Shown piece by piece: positions 31,919 to 41,566 of a stretch of 64,000 nucleotides of DNA; the stretch's first letter is position 1, and every line of letters begins with the position of its first letter. The position numbers were made by a program, and so were the translations under genes. Below the pieces are notes generated by a model. That model was not told the origin of the DNA. It saw only the letters and a list, made by a program, of their open reading frames with translations, and did no database searches. The stretch is from DASRDB01 sp035652815 (GTDB taxonomy: Bacteria; Chloroflexota; Ktedonobacteria; Ktedonobacterales; Ktedonobacteraceae): assembly GCA_035652815.1 (NCBI GenBank), contig DASRDB010000003.1, positions 806,001-870,000 on the forward strand, written 5' to 3'.

Positions 31919-33619
31919 TTACGGAGACGGAATAATACCCGGTATAAGGTACTGCTGAATCATCACAATAACACCCAGGATACACGCCAGGATGATGCTG
32001 TGCAGGAACGTCCTGCGTATCACCAGTCCCTCTTTGCCAACCAGGGTGGTCGTCGAAACGCCCGTCGTGACGTTTTGCGGCGAAATCATTTTACTCATGA
32101 CCGCGCCACTGGAATTTGTAGCGGCCATCAACACCGGACTCAGATTCAATTGACGCGCCGCGACCACCTGTAGATTGCCGAAAAGGGCGTTGCTCGACGT
32201 GTCGCTACCGCTCAGGAAGCAGGCGATCCAGCCCAGGAAGACGGAGAAAAACGGGAAGATGGCACCAACTTTGGAGATCGCCAGACCCAAAGTATAGGCC
32301 ATGCCGGAGTAGTTAAAGAGGTAGGCCAACCCTACAATCAACATGACCGTCAGAATGGCAAAGCGCAGTTGCTTCCATGTATCCGCAAGCGCATACAGCA
32401 GTACTTTCGGATTGGACCCCGCCACGACAAAGACGATGGTTGTCAGGATCACCGTCACCAGAATCGCTGTTCCCGTCCCGAGCGGCTGGAAGGTATACAG
32501 CGCCGCGTAAGGCTTCTTATAAAGCGTCAGGTAAACGGCATTGTGCAAACCGGGCCATTTAATAATCGACTGACCATTTATCGGAACCTTCAAAAAAGTC
32601 CAGATAATAACGACCACGCTCACCAGTATCCAGGGCAACCATGCCAGCACAGTCTCCCTTGGAGTAGGCTTGCCGCTCTCTTCTCCTGCATTCGCGGGCA
32701 CTGGTACACTCTGCTCATCAATCGGCGTGCTTCCGGTCGCTCGCGTCATTTGCGCAACCTCACCGGTTTCTGTTGCGAAGCTGGCGCGATATTCATTGAT
32801 ATCACGTGGCTTCCAGACCTGAACGAACAGAATGACGCAGATCAGCGAGATAAGCGCGGCCAGCACATCAGGTAGTTCCGGCCCTACAAAGTTGGAGATG
32901 GTAAACTGGGTTATGGCGAACGATAGGCCAGCTACCAGCGCCGCAGGCCACATAGTGCGCAAACTGCGCCAGCCCGAAAAGACGACCAGCGCGTAGAACG
33001 GCAAGAACAGGGCAAAGATAGGCAACTGGCGGCCAACCATCGCCGAAAGCGGACCCGTATGCAGATTCGTCACTCCGGCCAGCGTGACAATCGGCACACC
33101 CAACGCGCCAAAGGCCACCGGCGTTGTATTAAAGATCAACGTCATGACCACCGCATCAAGCACCGGAAAGCCCAGCGCGATCAGCAGCGCGCTTCCAATC
33201 GCTACCGGAGTACCAAAACCCGCGATGCCTTCCATCAAGGCACCGAAACTGAAGCCAATAATCAGCAGCAAAATACGCTTGTCCGCCGGTACGTTATGCA
33301 CCATCCAGCGCCGGAACAACTCAAACTTGCCCGTCCGTACCGCGACGTTGTACAGCCACATCGCGTTCCAGACGATCCACATCACGGGAACCAGCGCGAA
33401 TGCAATGCCGTTCGCCGTTGCATCTGCCGCCAATCCAATCGGCATCTGCCATATCGTTACAGCAAAGATAAAACCAACGACAAGACCTGCCAGTGCCGCT
33501 TGCCATGCGGGACGACGCACGATACCCAATAATACAAGGACAACAACAATGGGAATGGCACCAACCAGAAACGAGAGGAACAAATTACCGGCAACAGGGC
33601 TAAGTAACTGGTGAAACAT
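31919..33619 (-). CDS. lctP: L-lactate permease
   Basis: A 566-residue inner-membrane symporter that imports L-lactate (and glycolate in some species) with protons. It has about twelve to fourteen transmembrane helices and the family signatures 'MEGIAGFGTPVAIGSALLIA' near residue 110 and 'FLGWIACFLSGSDTSSNALF' near 470, plus 'LSPVLMAATNSSGAVMSKMI'. The ATG at 33619 has GGAG eight bases before it and opens the first helix; an upstream in-frame start adds 11 residues without support. The middle loop (about 255-305) is hydrophilic and cytoplasmic. No lactate dehydrogenase gene is adjacent. Confidence 0.95.
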   Translation of the reverse strand: MFHQLLSPVAGNLFLSFLVGAIPIVVVLVLLGIVRRPAWQAALAGLVVGFIFAVTIWQMPIGLAADATANGIAFALVPVMWIVWNAMWLYNVAVRTGKFELFRRWMVHNVPADKRILLLIIGFSFGALMEGIAGFGTPVAIGSALLIALGFPVLDAVVMTLIFNTTPVAFGALGVPIVTLAGVTNLHTGPLSAMVGRQLPIFALFLPFYALVVFSGWRSLRTMWPAALVAGLSFAITQFTISNFVGPELPDVLAALISLICVILFVQVWKPRDINEYRASFATETGEVAQMTRATGSTPIDEQSVPVPANAGEESGKPTPRETVLAWLPWILVSVVVIIWTFLKVPINGQSIIKWPGLHNAVYLTLYKKPYAALYTFQPLGTGTAILVTVILTTIVFVVAGSNPKVLLYALADTWKQLRFAILTVMLIVGLAYLFNYSGMAYTLGLAISKVGAIFPFFSVFLGWIACFLSGSDTSSNALFGNLQVVAARQLNLSPVLMAATNSSGAVMSKMISPQNVTTGVSTTTLVGKEGLVIRRTFLHSIILACILGVIVMIQQYLIPGIIPSP

Positions 33620-33744
33620 CCTCGTCTCCTTCTCCAAAGTGAGAGAAAACACACGTTACTGCCAAAGGGGTGCGCCACAGGTAATACCCGTTTTATACAA
33701 GCAGTGTGACATATGAAAGAGGGGAAGTCAAGTTGCCCGGCTTA

Positions 33745-33753
33745 TGGTATAAT
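33745..33753 (+). promoter_or_regulatory. Extended -10 promoter of secA
   Basis: TGGTATAAT at 33745-33753 is an extended -10 element; the -35 region (33725-33730, AAGTCA) is poor. The start would be near 33760, about 75 bases before the secA ATG. Confidence 0.55.
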
Positions 33754-33835
33754 AAACAGGAATTTTTGACACACAAAAACCCTTATTACATACAGAGACA
33801 CTACCCGTTGCCAGCCGTCAGGAGAACATATTCAG

Positions 33836-36800
33836 ATGCAATTGCTTGGGAAAATTCTGGGAGACCCCAATAAGAAAGAAATTCGGTCTCTCCAGCCGAT
33901 TATAGATAAAATCAACGCGCTCGAGCCATCGATCAAGAAACTCAGCGATGAGGAACTGGCCGCTAAGACTGCGGAGTTCCGTTCGCAACTCTACCTGTAT
34001 CTCAAGGGCGGCCTCGTGCTTGAAGACGAACTGTTGAAGCTCTTTCGCGAGGCGCTGAAGGAAGTCGAGCCACTGGCCGCCAAATGCAGCATAGATCAGC
34101 TACGCCAGGCTATTCGCGAGCCGCGCAAAGCTATCGAGCGCCACGACCCCGAAAAACAGCTACGCGATCATTTCGTTGAAACCCTTTCCGAGTGCTTCGA
34201 GCAGGCCTACAAAAATCTCAATGCCACCCTCAATTCATTGCGTATCACCGCCGCTATGGATCATGCCGAGGAGACGCAGGAATGGCCTGAAGAGGCCAAA
34301 GACCCGCAGCAGGCCACGCTCGCTCTTCTCAAGAAAGTCGAACCAACGCTAGGCGAGATGGACGAAGACTACCTGGAAGAGGCCTTCCAGAAAGCGTGGG
34401 GCAAATTTGAGGAAGCGCGCAGCAAGGCCGCAGATCCCGAAGAAGGGGCAGACGAGCGGCTCGAAAAGCTGCTGGGCGACATCCTGAACCACGTACAGGA
34501 TGAACTGGTTGCCCTCAAAGCCGAAGCGATGGACGAGCTGCTTCCAGAGATGGCGAAACGCTATCGCAGCGGCAAAACGCTCGAAGATCTCTTGCCGGAA
34601 GCGTTCGCTATCGTGCGCGAAGTCGGTTGGCGTCAACTCAAAATGCGCCACTTTGACGTGCAGTTGATTGGCGGCATTGTGCTGCACCAGGGCAAAATCG
34701 CCGAGATGGGTACAGGTGAAGGTAAAACGCTCGTCGCGACCCTGCCCGCTTACCTCAATGCGCTTACCGGCAAAGGCGTTCATATCGTCACCGTGAACGA
34801 TTACCTGGCTCGACGTGACGCCGAGTGGATGGGCAAAATCTACAAATTCCTCGGCCTCACCGTTGGCATCCTTGTCAACGCCGTTGAGCCGCTTTCTGCC
34901 GAGCGCCGCGCCGCGTATGAAGCCGATATCACCTATGGCACCAACAACGAATTCGGTTTCGACTACCTGCGTGATAACATGGTGCAGACCCTCGACCAGA
35001 TGGTGCAGCGCGAACTCAACTATGCTATCGTTGACGAGGTGGACAACATCCTTATCGATGAGGCGCGCACGCCATTGATCATTTCCGGTCAGGGCGAAGA
35101 GTCCACCGACCAGTACATACAATTTGCTCGCTGGGCACCACGTCTCAAGCCCGAGATTGACTATACGGTCGATGAGAAGCTGAGGCAGGTCATCCTGACC
35201 GAGGAAGGCATTGAGAAGATCGAGCGACTGGCAGGCGTGACCAACATATACGCGCCGGAGAACGTCGAACTGACCCGCCACATGGAAAACGCCATCAAGG
35301 CACATGTCATCTTCAAACGCGATAAGGACTACATTGTCAAAGACGGCGAGGTTATCATTGTTGACGAGTTCACGGGTCGCCTGATGCCCGGTCGCCGCTA
35401 TAGCGAAGGCCTGCACCAGGCTATTGAGGCCAAAGAAGGCGTGAAGGTGCAGCGCGAAAACCACACGCTGGCAACCATCACCTTCCAGAACTACTTCCGC
35501 CTCTACAACAAGCTGGCCGGTATGACCGGTACCGCCTACACGGAAGCTGAAGAGTTCCACAAAATCTATAACCTGGACGTGGTAGTCATTCCCACCAACA
35601 AGCCCAGAATTCGCGTTGACGAACTCGACCTCATCTATCGCACAACTGAAGGCAAGTTCCGCGCTGTAGTCGAAGAGATCAAAGAGCGGCATGAGCAGGG
35701 CCAGCCTGTGCTGGTCGGCACAACCTCGGTTGAAATCTCCGAACACCTCTCGCGCATGCTTGACATGGAAGGCATTCCGCATAACGTCTTGAACGCGAAA
35801 AACCACGAGCGTGAGGCGCAAATCGTGGCCCAGGCAGGTCGCAGTGGAGCCGTCACCATCGCTACCAACATGGCCGGTCGCGGTACCGACATTCTACTCG
35901 GCGGCAACCCTGAGGGCTACCTCGATACCATTCTGCGCAAGCATGCCGAACAGGTCGATTTCATTCGCGAGATGCCCGTCCAGGACGAGGCCGACCGCGA
36001 GGAAAAAGAGCAGGCCATTCAAGAGTACATCGCCAACATGACCGAAGAGGAGAAACAGGCGCTGCTCCAAAAGAAGATTCGCGAGTGTGAAGAGGATCGC
36101 AAAAAGGTTCTCGAACTCGGCGGCCTGCGCATCATCGGCACCGAACGCCACGAGTCCCGCCGCATCGACAACCAGCTGCGCGGTCGCGCCGGACGCCAGG
36201 GCGACCCTGGCTCCACGCGCTTCTACGTCTCGCTTGAGGACGAACTGATGCGCCGCTTCGCAGCCGAGCGCGTCGCTAAAGTCATGCAGATGGTGGGTAT
36301 GGACGAGGACATGCCGCTCGAAAATGGCATGGTCTCTCGTTTCATCGAACAGGCCCAGACCCGCGTCGAAGGTTACAACTTCGATTTGCGTAAGAACGTG
36401 GTCGAATACGACGACGTGATCGCCAAACAGCGCGAAGTCATCTACGCCGACCGTCGCGCCGTACTTGAACGCGCCGACATGCATGAGCGCGTCCTGGACA
36501 TGATTCGCAACGAAATCAAACGCCTGCTGGACACGCACATTCCCGGCCACGTCATCACTGAGGAAGAGCAGATCGACAACCTTTTCAAAGCGCTCGAACC
36601 CTGGCTCTCCATCCCCGATGACATCATACCCGAGAATCTGCATGCCCTGCGCCGCGATGAACTCGGCAGAAAGCTGACCGAACTGGCTATTGAGGCCTAT
36701 GAGGAACAGGGAGAGAAACTTGACCAGCTCTCCGCCGAAAATCCAGAACTTGGCATTCCGACTATTCGCGACGTCGAGCGCTCCATCACCTTGCAGGTCA

Positions 36801-37255
36801 TCGATCGCCTCTGGATGGACCATATCGATGCTGTTGATGCCTTGCGCAACAGCATTCACTTCCGTTCCCTTGCCCAGCGCGACCCGCTGGTCGAATTCAA
36901 GAACGAAGCGTTCTCGATGTTCGAGAACCTGAAGCTCTCCATCCAGCACTACATCGTTGATCAACTGCTCAAGCTCACGAAAAACGGCATCACCATCAAC
37001 ATCCAGCGCCCGCAGCCCGTTAAGCGCAAACAACTGCGCAACCTGCGCACCAACGCCGACGACATCGCCAAAGCCAGCGGCCAGACCAAAAGCGATGGCA
37101 GCGAACGAGCGCCACGCCGCCTGCCGCCCGCTAATCGCGCTAATAGTTCCAACGGCAATGGACAAGCACCGCGCCAGATGCCAGCTAAAATCGGGCGCAA
37201 CGACCCCTGCCCCTGTGGCAGTGGCAAGAAATATAAGAAGTGTCACGGGGCATAA
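33836..37255 (+). CDS. secA: Protein translocase ATPase SecA, with large N-terminal insertion
   Basis: Motor of the Sec pathway that pushes preproteins through SecYEG. At 1139 residues it is well above the usual 800-1000. It starts normally ('LSDEELAAKTAEFRSQL', residues 36-52), then carries about 190 extra, highly charged helical residues (53-242) before the normal sequence resumes with 'RSGKTLEDLLPEAFAIVRE'. Walker A is GTGEGKT (292-298). VDEVDNILIDEARTPLIIS, 'VDEFTGRLMPGRRYSEGLHQ', MTGTAYTEAEEF and DQLRGRAGRQGDPG-type motifs follow in order. It ends in the SEC-C zinc motif CPCGSGKKYKKCH. SecA is normally essential, and this copy is complete. It has its own promoter. Confidence 0.97.
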   Translation: MQLLGKILGDPNKKEIRSLQPIIDKINALEPSIKKLSDEELAAKTAEFRSQLYLYLKGGLVLEDELLKLFREALKEVEPLAAKCSIDQLRQAIREPRKAIERHDPEKQLRDHFVETLSECFEQAYKNLNATLNSLRITAAMDHAEETQEWPEEAKDPQQATLALLKKVEPTLGEMDEDYLEEAFQKAWGKFEEARSKAADPEEGADERLEKLLGDILNHVQDELVALKAEAMDELLPEMAKRYRSGKTLEDLLPEAFAIVREVGWRQLKMRHFDVQLIGGIVLHQGKIAEMGTGEGKTLVATLPAYLNALTGKGVHIVTVNDYLARRDAEWMGKIYKFLGLTVGILVNAVEPLSAERRAAYEADITYGTNNEFGFDYLRDNMVQTLDQMVQRELNYAIVDEVDNILIDEARTPLIISGQGEESTDQYIQFARWAPRLKPEIDYTVDEKLRQVILTEEGIEKIERLAGVTNIYAPENVELTRHMENAIKAHVIFKRDKDYIVKDGEVIIVDEFTGRLMPGRRYSEGLHQAIEAKEGVKVQRENHTLATITFQNYFRLYNKLAGMTGTAYTEAEEFHKIYNLDVVVIPTNKPRIRVDELDLIYRTTEGKFRAVVEEIKERHEQGQPVLVGTTSVEISEHLSRMLDMEGIPHNVLNAKNHEREAQIVAQAGRSGAVTIATNMAGRGTDILLGGNPEGYLDTILRKHAEQVDFIREMPVQDEADREEKEQAIQEYIANMTEEEKQALLQKKIRECEEDRKKVLELGGLRIIGTERHESRRIDNQLRGRAGRQGDPGSTRFYVSLEDELMRRFAAERVAKVMQMVGMDEDMPLENGMVSRFIEQAQTRVEGYNFDLRKNVVEYDDVIAKQREVIYADRRAVLERADMHERVLDMIRNEIKRLLDTHIPGHVITEEEQIDNLFKALEPWLSIPDDIIPENLHALRRDELGRKLTELAIEAYEEQGEKLDQLSAENPELGIPTIRDVERSITLQVIDRLWMDHIDAVDALRNSIHFRSLAQRDPLVEFKNEAFSMFENLKLSIQHYIVDQLLKLTKNGITINIQRPQPVKRKQLRNLRTNADDIAKASGQTKSDGSERAPRRLPPANRANSSNGNGQAPRQMPAKIGRNDPCPCGSGKKYKKCHGA

Positions 37256-37709
37256 TACTATACCAACGGGATGCGATGACACGACTGCCTTGAGATGTCA
37301 TCCTTCGCTGCGCTCAGGATCTCCGTCGCCGGGCAGGATCGCGCGCCAGGGCCGGAGATCCTGAGCGCAGCGAAGGATGACATAGCGGCGCTCACTATGA
37401 CAGAAGAGCGGGTTGTAATGCGATGTGGTAGTAGTCCACATCCCATTTGTATAAGTGCAATGTTATACCTCACTCAAAATTCTTTTATATATTCTCGCCT
37501 GCGGCTTCCGAACAAACTCTCGATTATTCTCACCGGCTTGTATAACTATCCACTTATATATTCCCTTATAACTTCTGAAGCAATTTGCTAGCCTTTTTCC
37601 TTTTGCGCATGTTACCCTTCTTGTAGAGATGGTCAGATAAAGCGGTAGACAACGGTGTTTACACGAAGATTCCATCTGGTAGTCCTGGAAAAGGAGAAAG
37701 GTCATTCAC
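37256..37709. repeat. Gene-free gap with inverted-polarity family A repeat (37294-37383)
   Basis: Between secA and aceA. A palindrome with arms TGTCATCCTTCGCTGCGCTC and GAGCGCAGCGAAGGATGACA is a family A element, but with the core turned round compared with most copies (CCTTCGCTGCG outside rather than inside). The rest (about 37440-37690) is AT-rich and likely contains the aceA promoter and a leader. I see no coding region or recognisable RNA there. Confidence 0.65.
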
Positions 37710-39080
37710 ATGAGCGAACAATATATCTTCAATGGTAATGGCAACGGAAATGGCCATCATCACGGCCACCATCATAAGAACGGCAGCAGTGCTTCAAAAG
37801 AAGTACTCAAATCTCGCTTTATCTCCGATCTGCGCGATAACTGGAACGGCAACCTGCGCTGGCGTGGTATCACCCGTCCCTACGACCCTGAAGACGTCTA
37901 TCGCCTGCGCGGCTCCATTCAAATTGAATATACGCTCGCTCGCATGGGCGCTGATCGCCTCTGGAATCTGCTGCACTCCGAACCCTACGTTGCCGCGCTC
38001 GGCGCGTTGACGGGCAACCAGGCCGTACAGATGGTCAAAGCCGGATTGAAAGCTATCTACCTGAGCGGCTGGCAGGTGGCAGCCGACAATAACCTGGCGG
38101 GCCAGATGTACCCCGACCAGAGCCTCTATCCCTGCAACAGCGTTCCCAACGTGGTCGAGCGCATCAACCAGGCTTTGCAGCGCGCCGACCAGATTCATCA
38201 TGCCGAGGGCAACAACGACATTTACTGGTATGCCCCCATCGTTGCTGATGCTGAAGCCGGCTTTGGCGGCCCGCTCAACGTTTTCGAGATGATGAAAGCC
38301 ATGATCAAGGCCGGCGCGGCAGGCGTGCATTTTGAAGACCAGCTCTCCTCAGAGAAAAAATGCGGCCACATGGGCGGCAAAGTCCTCATTCCAACGCAGA
38401 CCGCCATCAAACACCTCGTCTCCGCCCGCCTGGCTGCCGATGTGATGGGCGTGCCAACTCTCATCATCGCCCGCACCGATGCCAATGGCGCGAAGCTGAT
38501 TACCAGCGATATCGACGAGCGCGACCAGAAATTCCTGACAGGCGAGCGCACCGCCGAAGGCTTCTATCGCATCCGTAACGGCCTTGAAGTCGCCATTGAT
38601 CGCGGCCTTTCCTACGCCCCCTACTGCGATCTCATCTGGTGCGAAACCTCTGAGCCAAGCCTGGATGAGGCGCGCCGCTTTGCCGAAGCCATTCACGAAC
38701 AGTATCCCGGCAAAATGCTGGCCTACAACTGCTCGCCCTCCTTCAACTGGCGCAAAAAGCTCGATCCCGACACCATCGCCAACTTCCAAAAGGAACTCGG
38801 CAAGATGGGCTACAAATTCCAGTTCATCACCCTGGCAGGCTTCCATGCCCTCAACGCCAGCATGTTCAAACTGGCCCTCGAATACCGCGACCAGGGCATG
38901 AGCGCCTACTCCCGCCTGCAACAGGAAGAATTCCGCCTCGAAGAGTTCGGCTACACCGCCACCAAACACCAGCGCGAAGTCGGCACCGGCTACTTCGACG
39001 AGATCACCCAGGTCATCTCGGGCGGCCTGGCTTCGACTGTCGCTCTCGCCGGTTCCACCGAAGCCGAACAATTCCATTAA
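37710..39080 (+). CDS. aceA: Isocitrate lyase
   Basis: First enzyme of the glyoxylate shunt, cleaving isocitrate to succinate and glyoxylate; cytosolic. The active-site loop reads EKKCGHMGGKVLIPT with the catalytic Cys218 (KKCGH, residues 216-220). Substrate and Mg elements include 'GWQVAADNN', 'DAEAGFGGPLNVFEMMKAMI' and NCSPSFNWRKKL. Length (456) is typical. The first 30 residues are unusual: repeated Gly-Asn followed by a histidine-rich stretch (GNGNGHHHGHHHKNG). That stretch could bind metal but is outside the fold. GGAGAAAGG precedes the ATG. Malate synthase follows 140 bases later. Confidence 0.97.
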   Translation: MSEQYIFNGNGNGNGHHHGHHHKNGSSASKEVLKSRFISDLRDNWNGNLRWRGITRPYDPEDVYRLRGSIQIEYTLARMGADRLWNLLHSEPYVAALGALTGNQAVQMVKAGLKAIYLSGWQVAADNNLAGQMYPDQSLYPCNSVPNVVERINQALQRADQIHHAEGNNDIYWYAPIVADAEAGFGGPLNVFEMMKAMIKAGAAGVHFEDQLSSEKKCGHMGGKVLIPTQTAIKHLVSARLAADVMGVPTLIIARTDANGAKLITSDIDERDQKFLTGERTAEGFYRIRNGLEVAIDRGLSYAPYCDLIWCETSEPSLDEARRFAEAIHEQYPGKMLAYNCSPSFNWRKKLDPDTIANFQKELGKMGYKFQFITLAGFHALNASMFKLALEYRDQGMSAYSRLQQEEFRLEEFGYTATKHQREVGTGYFDEITQVISGGLASTVALAGSTEAEQFH

Positions 39081-39220
39081 TCTCTATGGGTTGATACCTG
39101 CGCCGCTCTCCCCCAATATGTGGTAATCTGTAGGAGCGGGAGCGGCGTGGATGTGGGGAGTGGGCGCTTGCGCCGCCCTCCTCCCCTGGCTAGAATCAAC
39201 CCAATAGAAAGGATCGTCCC
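39081..39220 (+). other. aceA-aceB spacer with GC-rich inverted elements
   Basis: Contains GGGTTGAT near 39088 and its complement ATCAACCC near 39193, which would close the whole spacer into a long hairpin-like fold. Inner blocks are GCGCCGC..., GAGCGGGAGCGGCG and GCGCTTGCGCCGCCC. It may adjust the aceA/aceB ratio; a third similar GGAGCGGCGG hairpin follows aceB. Confidence 0.4.
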
Positions 39221-40819
39221 ATGACCACTTTCACTTCACCGAAAAGCGTCAAAATCACCGGGGAGATCACTCCTGAATTTGCCGAAATATTGACACCGGA
39301 GGCGATGGATTTCGTCGCCACTTTAATCCGCGCCTTCAGCGACCGGCGCGAAGAACTTTTGCAACGCCGCGCCCAACGCCAGGCCGAAATCGACGCGGGC
39401 AAACTCCCCGATTTCCTGCCTGAAACCACGCATATTCGCAATAGCGACTGGACCATCGCGCCGATTCCGCCCGACCTGCAAGACCGCCGTGTGGAGATCA
39501 CCGGCCCGGTCGAGCGCAAAATGATCATCAACGCCCTCAACTCCGGCGCGAAAGTCTTCATGGCCGACTTCGAGGACGCCTTCTCGCCCACCTGGGAAGG
39601 CACCATCCAGGGCCAGATCAACCTGCGCGACGCGATTAACGGCACTATCTCCTACCTCAGCCCTGAAGGCAAGCAGTACCGGCTCAATGAAAAAACGGCG
39701 GTGCTGCTGGTGCGTCCTCGCGGCTGGCACCTGCTTGAAAAGCATGTCGAGATCGATGGCAAACCCATCTCCGGCGGCATCTTCGATTTCGCCCTTTACT
39801 TTTTCCACAACGCGCGTAAGCTACTGGAAAAAGGCACCGGCCCCTACTTCTACCTGCCCAAGATGGAAAGCCACCTGGAAGCACGCCTCTGGAACGACGT
39901 CTTCAATCTCGCCGAGGACACACTCGGCATTCCACGCGGCACCATCAAGGCTACCGTGTTGATCGAAACCATCCTCGCCGCCTTCGAGATGGATGAAATT
40001 CTCTACGAACTGCGCGACCACTCGGCGGGCCTGAACTGCGGGCGCTGGGACTACATCTTCAGCGTCATCAAAAAATTCCGCAACCATCCTGAGTTCATCC
40101 TGCCCGACCGCTCGCAGGTGACGATGACCACCCACTTCATGCGCTCATACTCCCTGCTAGCCATTAAAACCTGCCATCGCCGCAACGCGCACGCGATTGG
40201 CGGCATGGCGGCGCAGATCCCCATCAAAAACAACCCGAAGGCCAACGAGGAAGCCCTTGAGCGCGTGCGTGCCGACAAACAGCGCGAGGTCAACGACGGT
40301 CATGATGGCACCTGGGTTGCTCATCCCGGTCTTGTCGGCGTTGCGATGGAAGAATTCGACAAGGTCATGAAGACGCCCAATCAGATCGACCGCAAACGCG
40401 AGGACGTGCATGTCACTGCCGCCGACCTCTTAAAGGTTCCCGAAGGCACCATCACCGAGGCAGGTTTGCGCACCAACATCAGCGTCAGTCTCTACTACCT
40501 CGACTCCTGGCTGCGCGGCTCCGGCTGCGTTCCCATCAACAACCTGATGGAGGATGCGGCCACCGTCGAAATCTCGCGCTCCCAGATCTGGCAGTGGATT
40601 CACCACCCCAAAGGCATCCTCAACGACGGGCGCAAAGTGACGGTAGACCTGTTCCGCGAACTGATGCAGGACGAACTGGCGAAAATTCGCGCCACGCTCG
40701 GCGACGAGCAATTCGCGCAGCGCAAGTTCTCGACAGCATCTGGTATACTAGATTCAATTATTACCAATGATCAGTTCGTGGAATTTTTGACTCTACCGGC
40801 ATACCAGTACCTGCCGTAA
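39221..40819 (+). CDS. aceB: Malate synthase A
   Basis: Second glyoxylate shunt enzyme: condenses glyoxylate with acetyl-CoA to malate. The 532-residue length and the order of motifs fit the A isoform: 'GAKVFMADFEDAFSPTWEG' (near 108-126), 'LLVRPRGWHLLEKHVEIDG', 'PYFYLPKMESHLEARLWND', IKATVLIETILAAFEMDEIL (catalytic region, with the Mg-binding Glu), 'GLNCGRWDYIFSVIKKF' and the C-terminal 'SQIWQWIHHPKGILNDG'. The catalytic aspartate would be in the 'LEDAATVEISRSQ'-like stretch near 445. It sits in an operon-like arrangement after aceA. Confidence 0.97.
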   Translation: MTTFTSPKSVKITGEITPEFAEILTPEAMDFVATLIRAFSDRREELLQRRAQRQAEIDAGKLPDFLPETTHIRNSDWTIAPIPPDLQDRRVEITGPVERKMIINALNSGAKVFMADFEDAFSPTWEGTIQGQINLRDAINGTISYLSPEGKQYRLNEKTAVLLVRPRGWHLLEKHVEIDGKPISGGIFDFALYFFHNARKLLEKGTGPYFYLPKMESHLEARLWNDVFNLAEDTLGIPRGTIKATVLIETILAAFEMDEILYELRDHSAGLNCGRWDYIFSVIKKFRNHPEFILPDRSQVTMTTHFMRSYSLLAIKTCHRRNAHAIGGMAAQIPIKNNPKANEEALERVRADKQREVNDGHDGTWVAHPGLVGVAMEEFDKVMKTPNQIDRKREDVHVTAADLLKVPEGTITEAGLRTNISVSLYYLDSWLRGSGCVPINNLMEDAATVEISRSQIWQWIHHPKGILNDGRKVTVDLFRELMQDELAKIRATLGDEQFAQRKFSTASGILDSIITNDQFVEFLTLPAYQYLP

Positions 40820-40841
40820 GCGCAGTCTTCCTACAAAACAT

Positions 40842-40875
40842 ATGGGAGCGGCGGGATACTTTCCGCCGCTCCCAT
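40842..40875 (+). terminator. Strong hairpin after aceB
   Basis: ATGGGAGCGGCGG (40842-40854) pairs perfectly with CCGCCGCTCCCAT (40863-40875) over an eight-base loop, 23 bases after the aceB stop. There is no T run after it, so it may act as an mRNA-end stabiliser or a weak terminator. Confidence 0.6.
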
Positions 40876-40921
40876 GTATTACGGGGTGCCGGATAAGGTC
40901 TGTCTCTGGAGGGAATCATCG

Positions 40922-41353
40922 ATGGCCATGAAAACCGCCACCTCGTCTGGCGCAATCATTGTACGCGAGTTTGACGGAACGCTCAAAATTGCATTGGCGC
41001 ATCACGACCGACCTGATAAAACCTGGGTACTGCCCAAAGGCCATGTCGAAGAGGGCGAAACCATCGAACAGGCAGCCCTGCGCGAAATCTATGAAGAGAC
41101 TGGCCTGCAACGAGTCCAACTGCTTAAGTACCTCGGTTCCCTGGTGCGTAAGTCGCAAAAAAACCGCGCCGTCACCCGCAAAATCGTCCACTACTACCTT
41201 GCCTATGCCCTGGAAGACGGCCAGCAACAACCCCCACCAGAAGATGGTTTCACCTATGTAAGCTGGTTCCCGCCAGAAGAAGCCCTCGCACTCCTACCTT
41301 ACAAAGAGGAACAGGAGTTTGTGAAAGACCAGCTTTTGCTGCTTTTCCCATAA
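40922..41353 (+). CDS. Nudix hydrolase
   Basis: A 143-residue cytosolic pyrophosphohydrolase. The Nudix box GHVEEGETIEQAALREIYEE, then TG, covers about residues 41-62 with the catalytic EExxEE-type glutamates. The start MAMKTATSSGAIIVREFDG is typical of MutT-like/Ap4A hydrolase-like proteins. GGAGGG lies before the ATG at 40922, which opens the domain directly. The substrate (oxidised dNTP, dinucleoside polyphosphate or other) cannot be told from sequence. Confidence 0.9.
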   Translation: MAMKTATSSGAIIVREFDGTLKIALAHHDRPDKTWVLPKGHVEEGETIEQAALREIYEETGLQRVQLLKYLGSLVRKSQKNRAVTRKIVHYYLAYALEDGQQQPPPEDGFTYVSWFPPEEALALLPYKEEQEFVKDQLLLLFP

Positions 41354-41411
41354 TATCGACTTCCTTTATATTCAAATAATGAACTTCACACACAAAGAGG
41401 AAAAAATCAGG

Positions 41412-41502
41412 CATGTCATCCTGAGCGCAGCGAAGGACCTCCAGGCGCTGGCAGGCGAATCGTCCGGCACACGAGATCCTTCGCTGCGCTCAGGATGACA
41501 TG
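41412..41502. repeat. Family A palindromic repeat
   Basis: Arms CATGTCATCCTGAGCGCAGC and GCTGCGCTCAGGATGACATG. A longer, unrelated spacer (about 35 bases) separates them. It lies between the Nudix and MFS genes. Confidence 0.8.
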
Positions 41503-41566
41503 GGGAGAAGCTCCCGCTATTTTACAAAAGCCAATATTCGAATTGCACTTTGCAGGAAACAGGCAC

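Noticed and set aside
34349..37282. Two long open frames (490 and 462 codons) on the strand opposite secA
   Set aside because: They lie wholly within the coding region of a well-supported secA, have odd composition and no recognisable domains; they are codon-bias shadows.
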